DNA of 64,000 nt from Brevundimonas subvibrioides (lineage in GTDB: Bacteria; Pseudomonadota; Alphaproteobacteria; Caulobacterales; Caulobacteraceae). Below are positions 55,797-64,000 of this stretch, in pieces (position 1 is the stretch's first letter; each line of letters opens with the position of its first letter). Below the pieces are notes generated by a model. That model was given only the letters and a program-made list of their open reading frames with translations. It ran no database searches and had not been told where the DNA came from. The DNA is taken from contig NCEB01000009.1 in the NCBI GenBank assembly GCA_002280475.1, forward strand, positions 1 through 64,000, written 5' to 3'. The translations under genes were made by a program, and so were the position numbers.

Positions 55797-55999
55797 TGAT
55801 CGTCCTTCGTTATCTGGCCACGATCCTCTGCGGCCCGCTGTTGCTGGTCGGAATCATCTGGGTGTTGCAGGGGCTGAATATCCTCCCCGGCAGTTTCATG
55901 ACCGGCCAGATCATCTGGGCCATCTACGGCGCGCCGATGGCCCTGGCGGGGGCAGGCCTGCTTTGGTGGGTCAATCGCCGACCGACCGGGCTCAAGTAG
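55796..55999 (+). CDS. Small two-helix membrane protein
   Basis: 67 residues, ATG overlapping the last base of the fabG stop. Two hydrophobic helices (YLATILCGPLLLVGIIWVLQ and AIYGAPMALAGAGLLWWVNR) with a short loop, and a basic end. No family recognised; proteins like this are common small passengers in Caulobacterales fab or lipid operons. It is likely translated with fabG. Confidence 0.7.
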   Translation: MIVLRYLATILCGPLLLVGIIWVLQGLNILPGSFMTGQIIWAIYGAPMALAGAGLLWWVNRRPTGLK

Positions 56000-56170
56000 C
56001 GCGACCGCGCGATAGCCCATCAACAGTCTATTTCCCCCCGCGAGGGGTGTGCTAAAGGCTCGGCAACCGGTTGGGTCATGCGGGCGTTGCCCCTTGCGCA
56101 AGCGGGGCCGTCGTGAGACGGCAGACAATCACTACGCCGCCCCGGGCGGCCCCATAAGGCAGAGACACCC

Positions 56171-56410
56171 ATGTCCGACACCCTGGAACGCGTCCGCAAG
56201 ATCGTCATCGACCACCTGGACGCCGATCCGGACAAGGTCACCGAAAAGGCCAGCTTCATCGACGACCTGGGCGCCGACTCGCTCGACAACGTCGAACTGG
56301 TCATGGCTTTCGAGGAAGAGTTCGACATCGAGATCCCCGACGACGCCGCCGAGCACATCCAGACCGTCGGCGACGCGGTCAAGTTCATCGACGAGAAGAC
56401 CGCGGGCTGA
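56171..56410 (+). CDS. acpP: Acyl carrier protein
   Basis: 79 residues, acidic. The 4'-phosphopantetheine serine is in [20 protein letters not shown], with [20 protein letters not shown] after it. It carries the growing acyl chain for FabD, FabG and FabF. A strong hairpin separates it from fabF, allowing acpP to be made in excess. Confidence 0.97.
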   Translation: MSDTLERVRKIVIDHLDADPDKVTEKASFIDDLGADSLDNVELVMAFEEEFDIEIPDDAAEHIQTVGDAVKFIDEKTAG

Positions 56411-56432
56411 ACCGCGCTTCACTCGGCAGCCG

Positions 56433-56473
56433 ATGGCCGCCCGGCGCTCCTAGCGGAGAGGCCCGGCGGCCAT
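56433..56473 (+). terminator. Hairpin between acpP and fabF (possible partial terminator)
   Basis: ATGGCCGCC (56433-56441) and GGCGGCCAT (56465-56473) form a perfect 9-base stem. The following bases TACTGTTTCTG have only a weak U-tract. It could attenuate read-through into fabF or protect the 3' end of the abundant acpP transcript. Confidence 0.55.
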
Positions 56474-56516
56474 TACTGTTTCTGAATCACGCTTGAAGGT
56501 GCCGGAGGTCGAATCC

Positions 56517-57797
56517 ATGCGTCGCGTCGTCGTCACCGGTCTCGGCCTTGTCACGCCCCTCGGCACGGGCGTCGAACACAGCTGGCAGGGGATCGTCGAA
56601 GGTCGCTCGGGCATTCGTCCGATCACCGCCTTCGATACCGAAGGCTTTGGCTGCACCATCGCGGGCGAGGTGCCCAGCGTGGATGGGCGCGGCGGCGGCG
56701 GAGCGGACGTGCCCGGCAGCTTCGATCCCGACGCCATCATGTCGCCGAAGGAGCGCAAGCGGGTCGACGACTTCATCCTGTTCGGCATCGCCGCAGCGGA
56801 TGAGGCGCTAAACGACGCGAACTGGCATCCCGAGAGCGACGAGGACAAGGAACGCACCGGCGTCATGATGGGCGCCGGGATCGGCGGTCTGGGCCCCATC
56901 GCTGACAGCGCCCAGATACTGGCCGAGAGTGGCCCCCGGCGGATCAGCCCCTTCTTCATCCCCTCGGCCCTGATCAATCTGGTCTCGGGCCAGATTTCGA
57001 TCCGGCATCAGTTGAAGGGCCCGAACCACGCGGTCGTGACGGCCTGCGCCTCGGGCGTCCACGCCATCGGCGACGCGGCCCGGATGATCGCCTTCGACGA
57101 CGCCGACGTGATGGTGGCGGGTGGGGCCGAGAGTTCCATCGTGCCGATCGGCATCGCCGGCTTCCTGGCCTGCAAGGCCCTGTGCACCGCCTACAACGAC
57201 ACGCCGGAGAAGGCGTCGCGCCCCTATGACCGGGGCCACGCCGGCTTCGTCATGGGCGAGGGGGCGGGCGTCCTGGTCCTGGAGGAGTACGAGCACGCCA
57301 GGGCGCGCGGGGCCAAGATCTATGCCGAGGTGATCGGATACGGCATGAGTGGCGACGCCTATCATATCACCGCTCCGTCCGAGGACGGCGACGGGGCCTA
57401 CCGGGCCATGAAGGCGGCCGTGAAGCGGGCGGGCATCGACGTGACCGACATCGACTACGTCAACGCCCACGGCACCTCGACCATGGCCGACTGGATCGAG
57501 TTGCGCGCGGTCGAGCGGCTGATGGGCAACCATGCCGGCCATGTCGCCATGTCCTCGACCAAGTCCATGACCGGCCATCTGCTGGGCGCGGCCGGTGCCA
57601 TCGAGGCGGTGTTCAGCGTGTTGGCCATTCGCGACCAGATCGCCCCGCCCACGATCAATCTGGATGACCCGGAACACGAAACCGCCATCGACCTCGTGCC
57701 ACACAAGGGTAAGCCCATGGAGATCGACGTGGCCATGTCCAACAGCTTCGGGTTCGGCGGCACCAACGCCTCCATCCTGTTCCGCAAGGTGGCCTGA
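56517..57797 (+). CDS. fabF: 3-oxoacyl-ACP synthase II
   Basis: 426 residues. The condensing enzyme of elongation. It begins RRVVVTGLGLVTPLGTGVEH; the active cysteine is in HAVVTACASGVHAIGDAARM and the two histidines are in YVNAHGTSTMADWIELRAVE and TKSMTGHLLGAAGAIEAVFS. The ending SNSFGFGGTNASILFRKV is typical. The ATG at 56517 has CGGAGG upstream. Its stop overlaps mltG. Confidence 0.97.
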   Translation: MRRVVVTGLGLVTPLGTGVEHSWQGIVEGRSGIRPITAFDTEGFGCTIAGEVPSVDGRGGGGADVPGSFDPDAIMSPKERKRVDDFILFGIAAADEALNDANWHPESDEDKERTGVMMGAGIGGLGPIADSAQILAESGPRRISPFFIPSALINLVSGQISIRHQLKGPNHAVVTACASGVHAIGDAARMIAFDDADVMVAGGAESSIVPIGIAGFLACKALCTAYNDTPEKASRPYDRGHAGFVMGEGAGVLVLEEYEHARARGAKIYAEVIGYGMSGDAYHITAPSEDGDGAYRAMKAAVKRAGIDVTDIDYVNAHGTSTMADWIELRAVERLMGNHAGHVAMSSTKSMTGHLLGAAGAIEAVFSVLAIRDQIAPPTINLDDPEHETAIDLVPHKGKPMEIDVAMSNSFGFGGTNASILFRKVA

Positions 57798-58993
57798 TGG
57801 CGTCCGGGGGGGCGCCGGGGGCGAAGAAGCGTCCCGGCCTGATCGCGGCTCTGCTGGCGGCCTCGGCGACGTTCAGCCTGTTCCTGATCGCGGCCCTGGC
57901 CTGGGCCTGGAGCGTCTACTATTCGCCGGGCCCGCCTGCGCGCGACGGGGAGGCGACCGTCGTCACCCTGCCCAGCGGATCGGGCGTCTCGGCCATCGCG
58001 GCGCGTCTGAAGAACGCCGGCGTCATTCGGTCGGTCGACATGTTCAGGGCCGCCGCGACCCTCACCGGGGCGGACCGGCGGCTGAGGGCGGGCGAGTACG
58101 AGGTGCCCAGCCGGGCGTCGCTGAAGACGGTCATCGGCCTGCTGACCGACGGCCGGGTCGTTCGCCACTTCGTGACCATCCCCGAGGGCTGGTCCTCGGC
58201 CCAGGCGGTCGACATCCTGAACGCCGAGCCGGTCCTGACCGGAACGATCGACGAAATCCCCGAAGAGGGGTCTCTATGGGCCGAGACCTATGAGGTCACG
58301 CGCGGCGAGACGCGCCAGGCCGTCGTCGCCCGCATGCAGCGTGCGGCCGAGGAGAACCTCGCCGAGCTGTGGGCGGCTCGGAGCCCCGACACCGTGGTCC
58401 GCACGCCCGAAGAGGCCGTGATCCTGGCTTCCATCGTCGAGAAGGAAACCGGCGTCGGGGCGGAGCGGCCGCGCGTCGCCGCCGTCTTCTCCAACCGCAT
58501 CCGGCTGGGCATGCGGCTGGAGAGCGATCCGACCATCATCTACGGCATCACCCAGGGCCGGCCGCTGGGCCGCGGCATCCGGCGCTCGGAGCTGGAGCGG
58601 GACACAGGCTACAACACCTATCTGATCGACGGCCTGCCGCCGACGCCCATCGCCAATCCGGGACGCCAGTCGCTGGAGGCGGTGCTCAATCCTCCGCGCA
58701 CGGACGACCTGTTCTTCGTCGCCGACGGCACGGGCGGCCACGCCTTCGCCCGGACCTATGAGGAGCATCTGAGGAACGTCGCCCGGTGGCGCGCGATCGA
58801 GGCGCAGCGCGCCGGAGCGCCGGCCGAGACGGTTCCCCCAAGCGTCGTTCCGAACGCGCCCATCGAGGCCGCGCCTGCGCCGGCCGGAGACGCCGTCATC
58901 ACCATGCAGCCGCCCGGGGCCTTGCGTCCCGCGACGCCCGCGCGCACCACCGTGCCTTCCCCGACCCAGACCAGCCCTTCGGCCCAAGGTTAG
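57797..58993 (+). CDS. mltG: Endolytic murein transglycosylase MltG
   Basis: 398 residues. One membrane helix near the start (LIAALLAASATFSLFLIAAL) is followed by a LysM-like segment and the YceG catalytic domain. Family motifs are VTIPEGWSSAQAVDILNAEP, the catalytic glutamate in AVILASIVEKETGVGAERPR, VFSNRIRLGMRLESDPTIIY and YNTYLIDGLPPTPIANPG. It cuts nascent glycan strands. A Pro/Ala-rich tail of ~50 residues ends it. It is coupled to fabF as in many alphaproteobacteria. Confidence 0.95.
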   Translation: MASGGAPGAKKRPGLIAALLAASATFSLFLIAALAWAWSVYYSPGPPARDGEATVVTLPSGSGVSAIAARLKNAGVIRSVDMFRAAATLTGADRRLRAGEYEVPSRASLKTVIGLLTDGRVVRHFVTIPEGWSSAQAVDILNAEPVLTGTIDEIPEEGSLWAETYEVTRGETRQAVVARMQRAAEENLAELWAARSPDTVVRTPEEAVILASIVEKETGVGAERPRVAAVFSNRIRLGMRLESDPTIIYGITQGRPLGRGIRRSELERDTGYNTYLIDGLPPTPIANPGRQSLEAVLNPPRTDDLFFVADGTGGHAFARTYEEHLRNVARWRAIEAQRAGAPAETVPPSVVPNAPIEAAPAPAGDAVITMQPPGALRPATPARTTVPSPTQTSPSAQG

Positions 58994-58994
58994 A

Positions 58995-59636
58995 ATGTCC
59001 AATGACCGCACGCCCCGCCGGGGCGTCCTCCTGATCGTCGCCAGCCCGTCCGGCGCCGGCAAGACCAGCCTGTGCCGCCGCCTGATGGCCGACCACGGGG
59101 GTCTGGAACTGTCCGTCTCGATGACCACGCGCGATATCCGCCCGGGCGAGGTGGCCGGCCGTGACTATCATTTCGTCGACCATGCCGCGTTTCAGCGCGG
59201 CATCGACGCCGACGCCTTCCTGGAATGGGCCGACGTCCACGGCAATCGCTATGGCAGCCCCCGCGCGCCGGTCGACAAGGCCTTGTCCGAGGGTAGGGAC
59301 GTCCTGTTCGACATCGACTGGCAAGGGGCCCGCCAGATCGCCGAGAAATGCCCGGGCGACGCCGTGCGCGTCTTCATCCTGCCGCCCAGCCTGGAGGAGT
59401 TGCGCCGCCGCCTGGTGACCCGGTCGCAGGACGCCGACGAGGTCATCGAGCGGCGCATCAAGAACGCCAAGGGCGAGATCGAGCACTGCGCGGAGTTCGA
59501 CTATGTCTTCGTCAACGACGACTTCGACCGGTCCTATGCCGAGCTGGCGCACATTTATCATGCCGAGCGCAGCCGCCGGTTCAGGAATACCTGGGTCGAG
59601 GCCTATCGCGAAGGGCTGCTGTCGGAAGACGTCTAA
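58995..59636 (+). CDS. gmk: Guanylate kinase
   Basis: 213 residues. P-loop VASPSGAGKTSLCRRLM; LSVSMTTRDIRPGEVAGRDY and HFVDHAAFQRGIDADAFLEW bind GMP. It phosphorylates GMP to GDP. It lies one base after the mltG stop and overlaps the end of the convergent DUF305 gene by four bases. Confidence 0.97.
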   Translation: MSNDRTPRRGVLLIVASPSGAGKTSLCRRLMADHGGLELSVSMTTRDIRPGEVAGRDYHFVDHAAFQRGIDADAFLEWADVHGNRYGSPRAPVDKALSEGRDVLFDIDWQGARQIAEKCPGDAVRVFILPPSLEELRRRLVTRSQDADEVIERRIKNAKGEIEHCAEFDYVFVNDDFDRSYAELAHIYHAERSRRFRNTWVEAYREGLLSEDV

Positions 59637-60157
59637 CTCAGCCGGGTCTCGACCGATGGCGCGCCGGATGATGAATCGGCCGGCGGCAGGGTCTGCGAGC
59701 CGGAGGGCACCGGCTCGCTCGAGAGCTCGGCGATCAGGGTCTCCATTTCGGCGATCTCGCGAATCTGGGCGTCGATGATCCGATCGGCCAGGTCCCTGAC
59801 GCGCGGATCCCGGATCTGGGCGCGACGCGAGGTCATCACCGCGATCGAATGATGAGGGATCATGGCCTTCATGTATGAGACGTCGTCGACCGTTCGCTGG
59901 CTGCGCACCAACGTCAGCGAACCGGCGAACACCACGGTGGCGGCGGCCAGAATGGCGATGTTCGCGCGGCGATTCGGGTACATCGAGAACATGTAACCCA
60001 TCATGATCAGGGCCATCACCGCCCCCATCAGCAGGGCCATCCAGGCGCGCGTCTGGCTGAACCAGACGTGGTCCATGGCATAGGTGTTCAGGTACATCAG
60101 CCCGAACATCACCACCGTGGAGGTGGCGATCATCAGAGCGAAGCGAGGATAGGTCAC
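59633..60157 (-). CDS. DUF305 membrane protein
   Basis: About 174 residues from a GTG at 60157 with GGAGAG six bases upstream (an ATG at 60193 is possible). Helices are ALMIATSTVVMFGLMYLNTY, MALLMGAVMALIMMGYMF and NIAILAAATVVFAGSL. The periplasmic part has the DUF305 pattern VSYMKAMIPHHSIAVMTSRR, where His-His-x4-Met may bind copper, and ends in a Pro/Ser-rich tail. Some DUF305 proteins take part in copper handling; a role here is inferred only. Confidence 0.85.
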   Translation of the reverse strand: MTYPRFALMIATSTVVMFGLMYLNTYAMDHVWFSQTRAWMALLMGAVMALIMMGYMFSMYPNRRANIAILAAATVVFAGSLTLVRSQRTVDDVSYMKAMIPHHSIAVMTSRRAQIRDPRVRDLADRIIDAQIREIAEMETLIAELSSEPVPSGSQTLPPADSSSGAPSVETRLS

Positions 60158-60208
60158 GACGGTCTCTCCATAAGCGATGCGTGACCAACGCATCTCCGGA
60201 GGAACCGA

Positions 60209-61345
60209 TCAGAGGGGCGGTCTGGCCGCGAACCAGGGTTCCATCCGGCGAAGCGCCTCCTCGATCTCGGGCGTCGAGACGGCGAAGCTGAAGCGCATGA
60301 AGCGGTGGCCCTCGACGGGGTCGAAGTCGACGCCGGGGGCCGTGGCGACGCCCGTGTCCCTCAGCAGGGCCTCGCAGAAGCCAACGCTGTCGTCGGTCAG
60401 ATGGCCGATGTCGGCCCAGATGTAGAAGGCGCCGTCGGGCGGGGCGATGGTCTTCAGCCCCAGGCGCGGCATGGCCGCCAGCATCCGCTCGCGGTTGGCG
60501 CGATAGACGGCGATATGGCCCTCGAGCACCTCATCCTCGTCCATGGCCACCAGGCCCGCGTGCTGGCTCAGCGACGGCGGGGTCAGAAACAGGTTGCCGA
60601 TATAGGCCCTGGCCGTCTCGATGTGGTGGCCGGGCACCAGCAGCCAGCCCAGCCGCCACCCCGCCATGCTCCAGTATTTCGAGAAGCTGTTGATGACCAT
60701 GGCGTCCGGCGCGTGCGCCAGCATCGTCGGCTGGGGCCCGATATAGCTGAGGCCGTGATAGATCTCGTCCGAGATGATCTGAATATTCCGTATACGGCAT
60801 ATATCGGCGATGCGGGCCAGTTCCTCGTCGGCGATGACCGATCCGGTGGGGTTGGCGGGGCTGGCGACGATCAGCCCGGCCGGGGCGGGGTCCAGCGCCT
60901 CGATCGCCGCCGCCGTCAGCTGATAGTGCTCGGCCGGTCCGCAGGCGATCTCGACCGCCTGCATGTTCAGCCCCTTCACGACGTTGCGATAGGCGACGTA
61001 GCCGGGCCGGGCCATGGCGATCCGGTCGCCGGGCTGGAACCGCGACGACAGGGCCAGCACCAGGGCCGGTGAGGCGCCGCACGTCAGCAGCAGCCGGTCG
61101 GGGGTGACCTCGACGCCGTAGCGATCCTGATACAGCCGCGCGATCCGCGCCTTCAGCGGCGCGCTTTCCCAATAGCCCATGCCGTCTTGACCCAGCACCC
61201 GCTGCGCCTGTGCGATCGCGCGGGGAGGGGCTCCGGTCGAGGGTTGGCCGAACTCCATGTGGATAACGCTGCGTCCCTCCGCCTTCAGGGCGTGGGCCAG
61301 GCGGCTGATGACGATGGCGCGGAAGGGCTCGATGGCGGTGGTCAT
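60209..61345 (-). CDS. Class I/II PLP-dependent aminotransferase
   Basis: 378 residues. Motifs of the aspartate-aminotransferase superfamily: HMEFGQPSTGAPPRAIAQAQ, IVASPANPTGSVIADEELAR, IQIISDEIYHGLSYIGPQP, the PLP lysine in VINSFSKYWSMAGWRLGWLL and the substrate arginine in GHRFMRFSFAVSTPEIEEAL. Substrate cannot be told from sequence; the family includes aspartate, alanine and aromatic aminotransferases. Confidence 0.92.
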   Translation of the reverse strand: MTTAIEPFRAIVISRLAHALKAEGRSVIHMEFGQPSTGAPPRAIAQAQRVLGQDGMGYWESAPLKARIARLYQDRYGVEVTPDRLLLTCGASPALVLALSSRFQPGDRIAMARPGYVAYRNVVKGLNMQAVEIACGPAEHYQLTAAAIEALDPAPAGLIVASPANPTGSVIADEELARIADICRIRNIQIISDEIYHGLSYIGPQPTMLAHAPDAMVINSFSKYWSMAGWRLGWLLVPGHHIETARAYIGNLFLTPPSLSQHAGLVAMDEDEVLEGHIAVYRANRERMLAAMPRLGLKTIAPPDGAFYIWADIGHLTDDSVGFCEALLRDTGVATAPGVDFDPVEGHRFMRFSFAVSTPEIEEALRRMEPWFAARPPL

Positions 61346-61406
61346 GCCCGGCTGTCTAGCGGTGGGCGGGCTGGAAGACGAGAGGCGGGCCGGCTATCGT
61401 CGCGGC

Positions 61407-61934
61407 ATGCGTTTGATCTTCATCCATGGCACCGCCGCGGCGGGCAAGTTCACTGTCGGCCGCGAACTGGCTCGGCTGACGGGACTGCCCCTGTTTCACA
61501 ACCACCTGGTGGTCGATGCCGTCACCGCTGTCTTTCCGTTCGGAACCGACCCGTTCATCCGTCTGCGCGAGAGCTTCTGGGTCCAGACGTTCGCCGAAGC
61601 GGCCAAGGCCGACCGTTCGCTGATCTTCACTTTCCAGCCGGAGCCGACGGTCTCGCCGGGCTTTCCCGATCAGGTGCGCGAGATCGTCGAGGGCCATGAC
61701 GGCTCCCTGTTCATGGTCGCCCTCGATGTGTCCGCCGCCGCGCAGGAGCGACGGATCGGCGATCCGGGCCGAGCGAAATTCGGCAAGCTGGTATCACGGG
61801 ATCTTCTGCGTGAGCTGCGGGAGAGCTTCGACGCCAGCATGGCGGCCATGCCGGCTCCCGACCTCAGGATTGACACCGAGTCCTGCGATCCGATCGACGC
61901 CGCCACACGCATCCGGGATATCGCCGGCCTCTGA
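61407..61934 (+). CDS. P-loop NTPase / shikimate-kinase-like protein
   Basis: 175 residues. It begins with a Walker A-like loop FIHGTAAAGKFTVGRELARL. The middle has DRSLIFTFQPEPTVSPGFPD and VALDVSAAAQERRIGDPGRA with KFGKLVSRDLLRELRES, which recalls small-molecule or nucleoside kinases of the AAA_18 type. Substrate is unknown. It is divergent from the aminotransferase gene. Confidence 0.75.
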   Translation: MRLIFIHGTAAAGKFTVGRELARLTGLPLFHNHLVVDAVTAVFPFGTDPFIRLRESFWVQTFAEAAKADRSLIFTFQPEPTVSPGFPDQVREIVEGHDGSLFMVALDVSAAAQERRIGDPGRAKFGKLVSRDLLRELRESFDASMAAMPAPDLRIDTESCDPIDAATRIRDIAGL

Positions 61935-61982
61935 CAAAGGCTCTGACGATCAGGCTCGAGCCCGGCACCTGGCCTGTCCGCC

Positions 61983-62906
61983 TCAAGCCGTAATCCTGTT
62001 GCGCGTGTGCATGTTGAACCACGCCAGCGTCCGGTCCCAGGCCTGGGCGGCGGTGGTCGGGTTGTAGCGTTCCGGCGTCGCGTCATTGAAGAAGCCATGG
62101 ACCGATGCGGGCCACAGGTGACCCTCGTGCGTCACGCCGTGCCGCTCGAGCTCGGCAATCTGGGCCGGATAGGCCTCGGCCAGGCGCGTATCCAGCGCCC
62201 CGTGGTGGATCAGGATGGCGGCGCGGATGGCGGGCACCAGCTCCGGCGGCGTGGCCCCGCCGTAGAAGGGCGCGGCGGCGGCGAGCTCGGTCCCCATCAT
62301 GCCGGCGAGCAGGTTGGACTGGGCCCCGCCGAAGCAGAAGCCGGTCGCCGCGATCCGCCCGTTGCAGTCCGGCCGCGCCTTCAGCCAGCGCGCCGCCGCG
62401 ATCAGATCTTGCGTCATCTTGTTCCGGTCCAGCGAGGCGAACAACTGGCCACCCTGATAGTCGTCGCCCGGATAGCCGCCGACGCTGGTCAGGGTGTCGG
62501 GCGCGAAGGCCATGAAGTTCGCCAGGGCGAAGCGGCGCGCCACGTCCTCGGTGTGCGGGTTCAGCCCCCGGTTCTCGTGGATCACGACGACGCCGGGCAG
62601 GCGGGCGGGCTCGGCGCTGCGCGAGTCCGCGCTGAACGGCCGGACCAGATAGCCCCGGATGAAGCCATATCCGTCCGGTGACGGCACGGTGACGTAGGAG
62701 GCGCGGATGCGTTCGTCCTCGCGCGCCACCTGCTGGCCCAGCGCATAGTTGGGCATCAGGGCTTCGACGATGACCGAGGCGGTCAGGCCCGCGACGGCAT
62801 AGCGGCTGACGCCCCGGGCGAAGGCGCGGCGATCGATCTCGCCATGGATGAAGCGGGTGTAGAGGTCCACGGCTTCGGCCGGGATCTTCTTCTTGTCGTC
62901 GCTCAT
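61983..62906 (-). CDS. Dienelactone hydrolase-family protein
   Basis: 307 residues. An N-terminal RRAFARGVSRYAVAGLTASV segment resembles a twin-arginine signal or anchor. The catalytic triad is visible as Cys in GRIAATGFCFGGAQSN, Asp in LIHHGALDTRLAEAYPAQIA and His in ASVHGFFNDATPERYN. The motif VVVIHENRGLNPHTEDVARR is characteristic of this family. The natural substrate is unknown. Confidence 0.9.
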   Translation of the reverse strand: MSDDKKKIPAEAVDLYTRFIHGEIDRRAFARGVSRYAVAGLTASVIVEALMPNYALGQQVAREDERIRASYVTVPSPDGYGFIRGYLVRPFSADSRSAEPARLPGVVVIHENRGLNPHTEDVARRFALANFMAFAPDTLTSVGGYPGDDYQGGQLFASLDRNKMTQDLIAAARWLKARPDCNGRIAATGFCFGGAQSNLLAGMMGTELAAAAPFYGGATPPELVPAIRAAILIHHGALDTRLAEAYPAQIAELERHGVTHEGHLWPASVHGFFNDATPERYNPTTAAQAWDRTLAWFNMHTRNRITA

Positions 62907-63000
62907 GTCCGCCCCCCGTTACGTCCCTCCTGCCGGAGACATTGGCAATCTGGATCAAGGCGCGGTTGGAAGCCACCGGTTCCAGCGCCGCAGGTCGCCG

Positions 63001-63999
63001 TCAGTCGTTCGGCTGTTCGTCATTCGAAGGGGGCTGCTGCATGGCCCAGGCCATCACATGATAGATCAGATGCTGCTCGATCGTGCCCTGGAACAGATGG
63101 GCCCAGGGCCCGGCCGCGCGCACCGCGACATCCTCGCCGCCATGGCTTGCCGAGCCGAGAGGCACCAAGGACTGTTGTCGGTACTCCAGCGACGTCGTGT
63201 CCGAGGCGCCGGGATCGGGACGGGCTCCGATGACGGCGCCCGGGCCGTTGGCGTATCCGAGGGTCGTGTAGGGGTGGCCGTCGCGGGCCTGGGCCTGACG
63301 TCCATCGACGTCCACCACCAGGCCCAGGATCGGATTCCCGCGCTGCGGATAGCCGGCCATGGTGAAGTTGTGGCTGTGATCGGCCGTGACGATCACCAAG
63401 GTGTCCGACAGATCGACCCGCGCCATCACGGCCGCGACGGCGCGGTCGAGCTCAACGGTCTCGCTGAGCGCCAGGGCAGCACCGCCCAGATGGTGGGCGT
63501 GATCGATCCGGCCCGCTTCGACCATGAGCACATAGCCGTCGTCGCCATCGAGAAGATCGATGGCCTTGAGCGTCATCTCCGTCAGCGAGGGCTCGCCTGC
63601 GGAGTCCTGATCGCGCAGCGCCTCGAACTCCATGTGATCGCGCTCGAACAGGCCCAGCACGGGACGCGCCGTGGCCAACTCGGCGAACTGGCCAGCGTTC
63701 CAGATATAGCGACCCTGCGGATGGCGGGCTCGCCATTCCTGTGTCAGGTCGCGACCGTCGTCCCTCAGGCCCCGGCTCTGCAAATCCTCCGGGTCGTATG
63801 CCGTGTCGGGCAGAAACTGCGCGCGGCCGCCGCCCAGAATGACGTCCAGGCCATCGCCGTGCGGCCACTCGACCATCTGACGGGCGATGTCGATGCACCC
63901 GGCCGCCCTGGCCTCGGCCGGCAGTTCGCTGCTGTTCTCCCAGTCGCGATTGGCGATATGGGCGAAGGCCGCGGCTGGCGTCGCGTGTGTGATGCGCGC
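63001..63999 (-). CDS. Alkaline phosphatase, partial (N-terminus beyond the window)
   Basis: 333 codons visible; the frame runs off the right edge. The alkaline phosphatase family is seen in ITHATPAAAFAHIANRDWEN (histidine of the metal site), DVILGGGRAQFLPDTAY, LMVEAGRIDHAHHLGGAALA and VIVTADHSHNFTMAGY, which carry the zinc/magnesium ligands. A later SASHGGEDVAVRAAGPWAHL holds another conserved His. The nucleophile serine and any signal peptide are outside the window. It releases phosphate from organic esters, normally in the periplasm. Confidence 0.92.
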   Translation of the reverse strand, partial: ARITHATPAAAFAHIANRDWENSSELPAEARAAGCIDIARQMVEWPHGDGLDVILGGGRAQFLPDTAYDPEDLQSRGLRDDGRDLTQEWRARHPQGRYIWNAGQFAELATARPVLGLFERDHMEFEALRDQDSAGEPSLTEMTLKAIDLLDGDDGYVLMVEAGRIDHAHHLGGAALALSETVELDRAVAAVMARVDLSDTLVIVTADHSHNFTMAGYPQRGNPILGLVVDVDGRQAQARDGHPYTTLGYANGPGAVIGARPDPGASDTTSLEYRQQSLVPLGSASHGGEDVAVRAAGPWAHLFQGTIEQHLIYHVMAWAMQQPPSNDEQPND

Positions 64000-64000
64000 C

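Noticed and set aside
56050-56100. Caulobacter-type -10 (GCTAAA) for acpP near 56052
   Set aside because: The -10 is fair, but no acceptable -35 is found at the right distance, so it is not listed as a promoter.

Overview
The window looks like ordinary chromosome from a GC-rich alphaproteobacterium of the Caulobacterales, most likely Brevundimonas or a close relative. Pointers are the NDUFA12/DUF2155/aat/accC/accB order, an RNase E with an acidic insert in its S1 domain and a GWW-type C-terminus, a bactofilin next to an M23 peptidase, UrcA, DUF6249 and DOMON-like proteins, and a SUF operon headed by an IscR-type regulator. Genus is inferred from gene content only. No rRNA, tRNA, CRISPR, transposase or phage gene was seen.

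Layout: 1-2.3 kb, a TSCPD-domain protein with an unusual tail. 2.5-8.3 kb, complex I accessory subunit, DUF2155 protein, aat, accC-accB-aroQ and thiS/thiG. 8.3-15.1 kb, TPR protein, DsbA-like thiol protein, M48 protease and RNase E. 15.6-24.6 kb, amidase, PBP1A, prfB (with a programmed frameshift), bactofilin and M23 peptidase, Bcp and tyrS. 24.8-28.1 kb, DOMON-like protein, NamZ-like muramidase, an outer-membrane protein and a frameshifted alpha/beta hydrolase. 28.1-36.7 kb, the SUF iron-sulfur operon. 36.7-39.4 kb, metNIQ. 39.4-42.7 kb, small lipoprotein, ArsC-like, UrcA, sigma-factor and related genes. 42.8-49.1 kb, panB, a YfgM-like protein, bamB, der and dnaB. 49.2-52.2 kb, a secreted protein and a TonB-dependent receptor. 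52.5-59.6 kb, rpsF-rpsR-rplI and fabD-fabG-acpP-fabF-mltG-gmk. 59.6-64 kb, DUF305 protein, aminotransferase, P-loop protein, dienelactone hydrolase and an alkaline phosphatase cut by the right edge.

The most striking region is inside the SUF operon. Between sufB and sufC lie, in order, an unknown AT-richer gene, a degenerate copy of the first ~45 codons of sufC, and a toxin-antitoxin pair (an antitoxin with a duplicated C-terminal motif and a RelE/ParE-type toxin). Every junction from sufB to the intact sufC is a 4-base start/stop overlap, so the whole insert appears translationally threaded into an essential operon. A perfect palindrome of the IscR type (GACT-N5-AGTC) overlaps the predicted promoter upstream of the operon.

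A second theme is several families of palindromic repeats in gaps between genes, often inside operons (thiS/thiG, sufC/sufD, sufT/sufA, metN/metI) and in some cases supplying the ribosome-binding site of the next gene. Starts were chosen by ribosome-binding site, overlap and family length; all family names rest on motif recognition, not on database searches.
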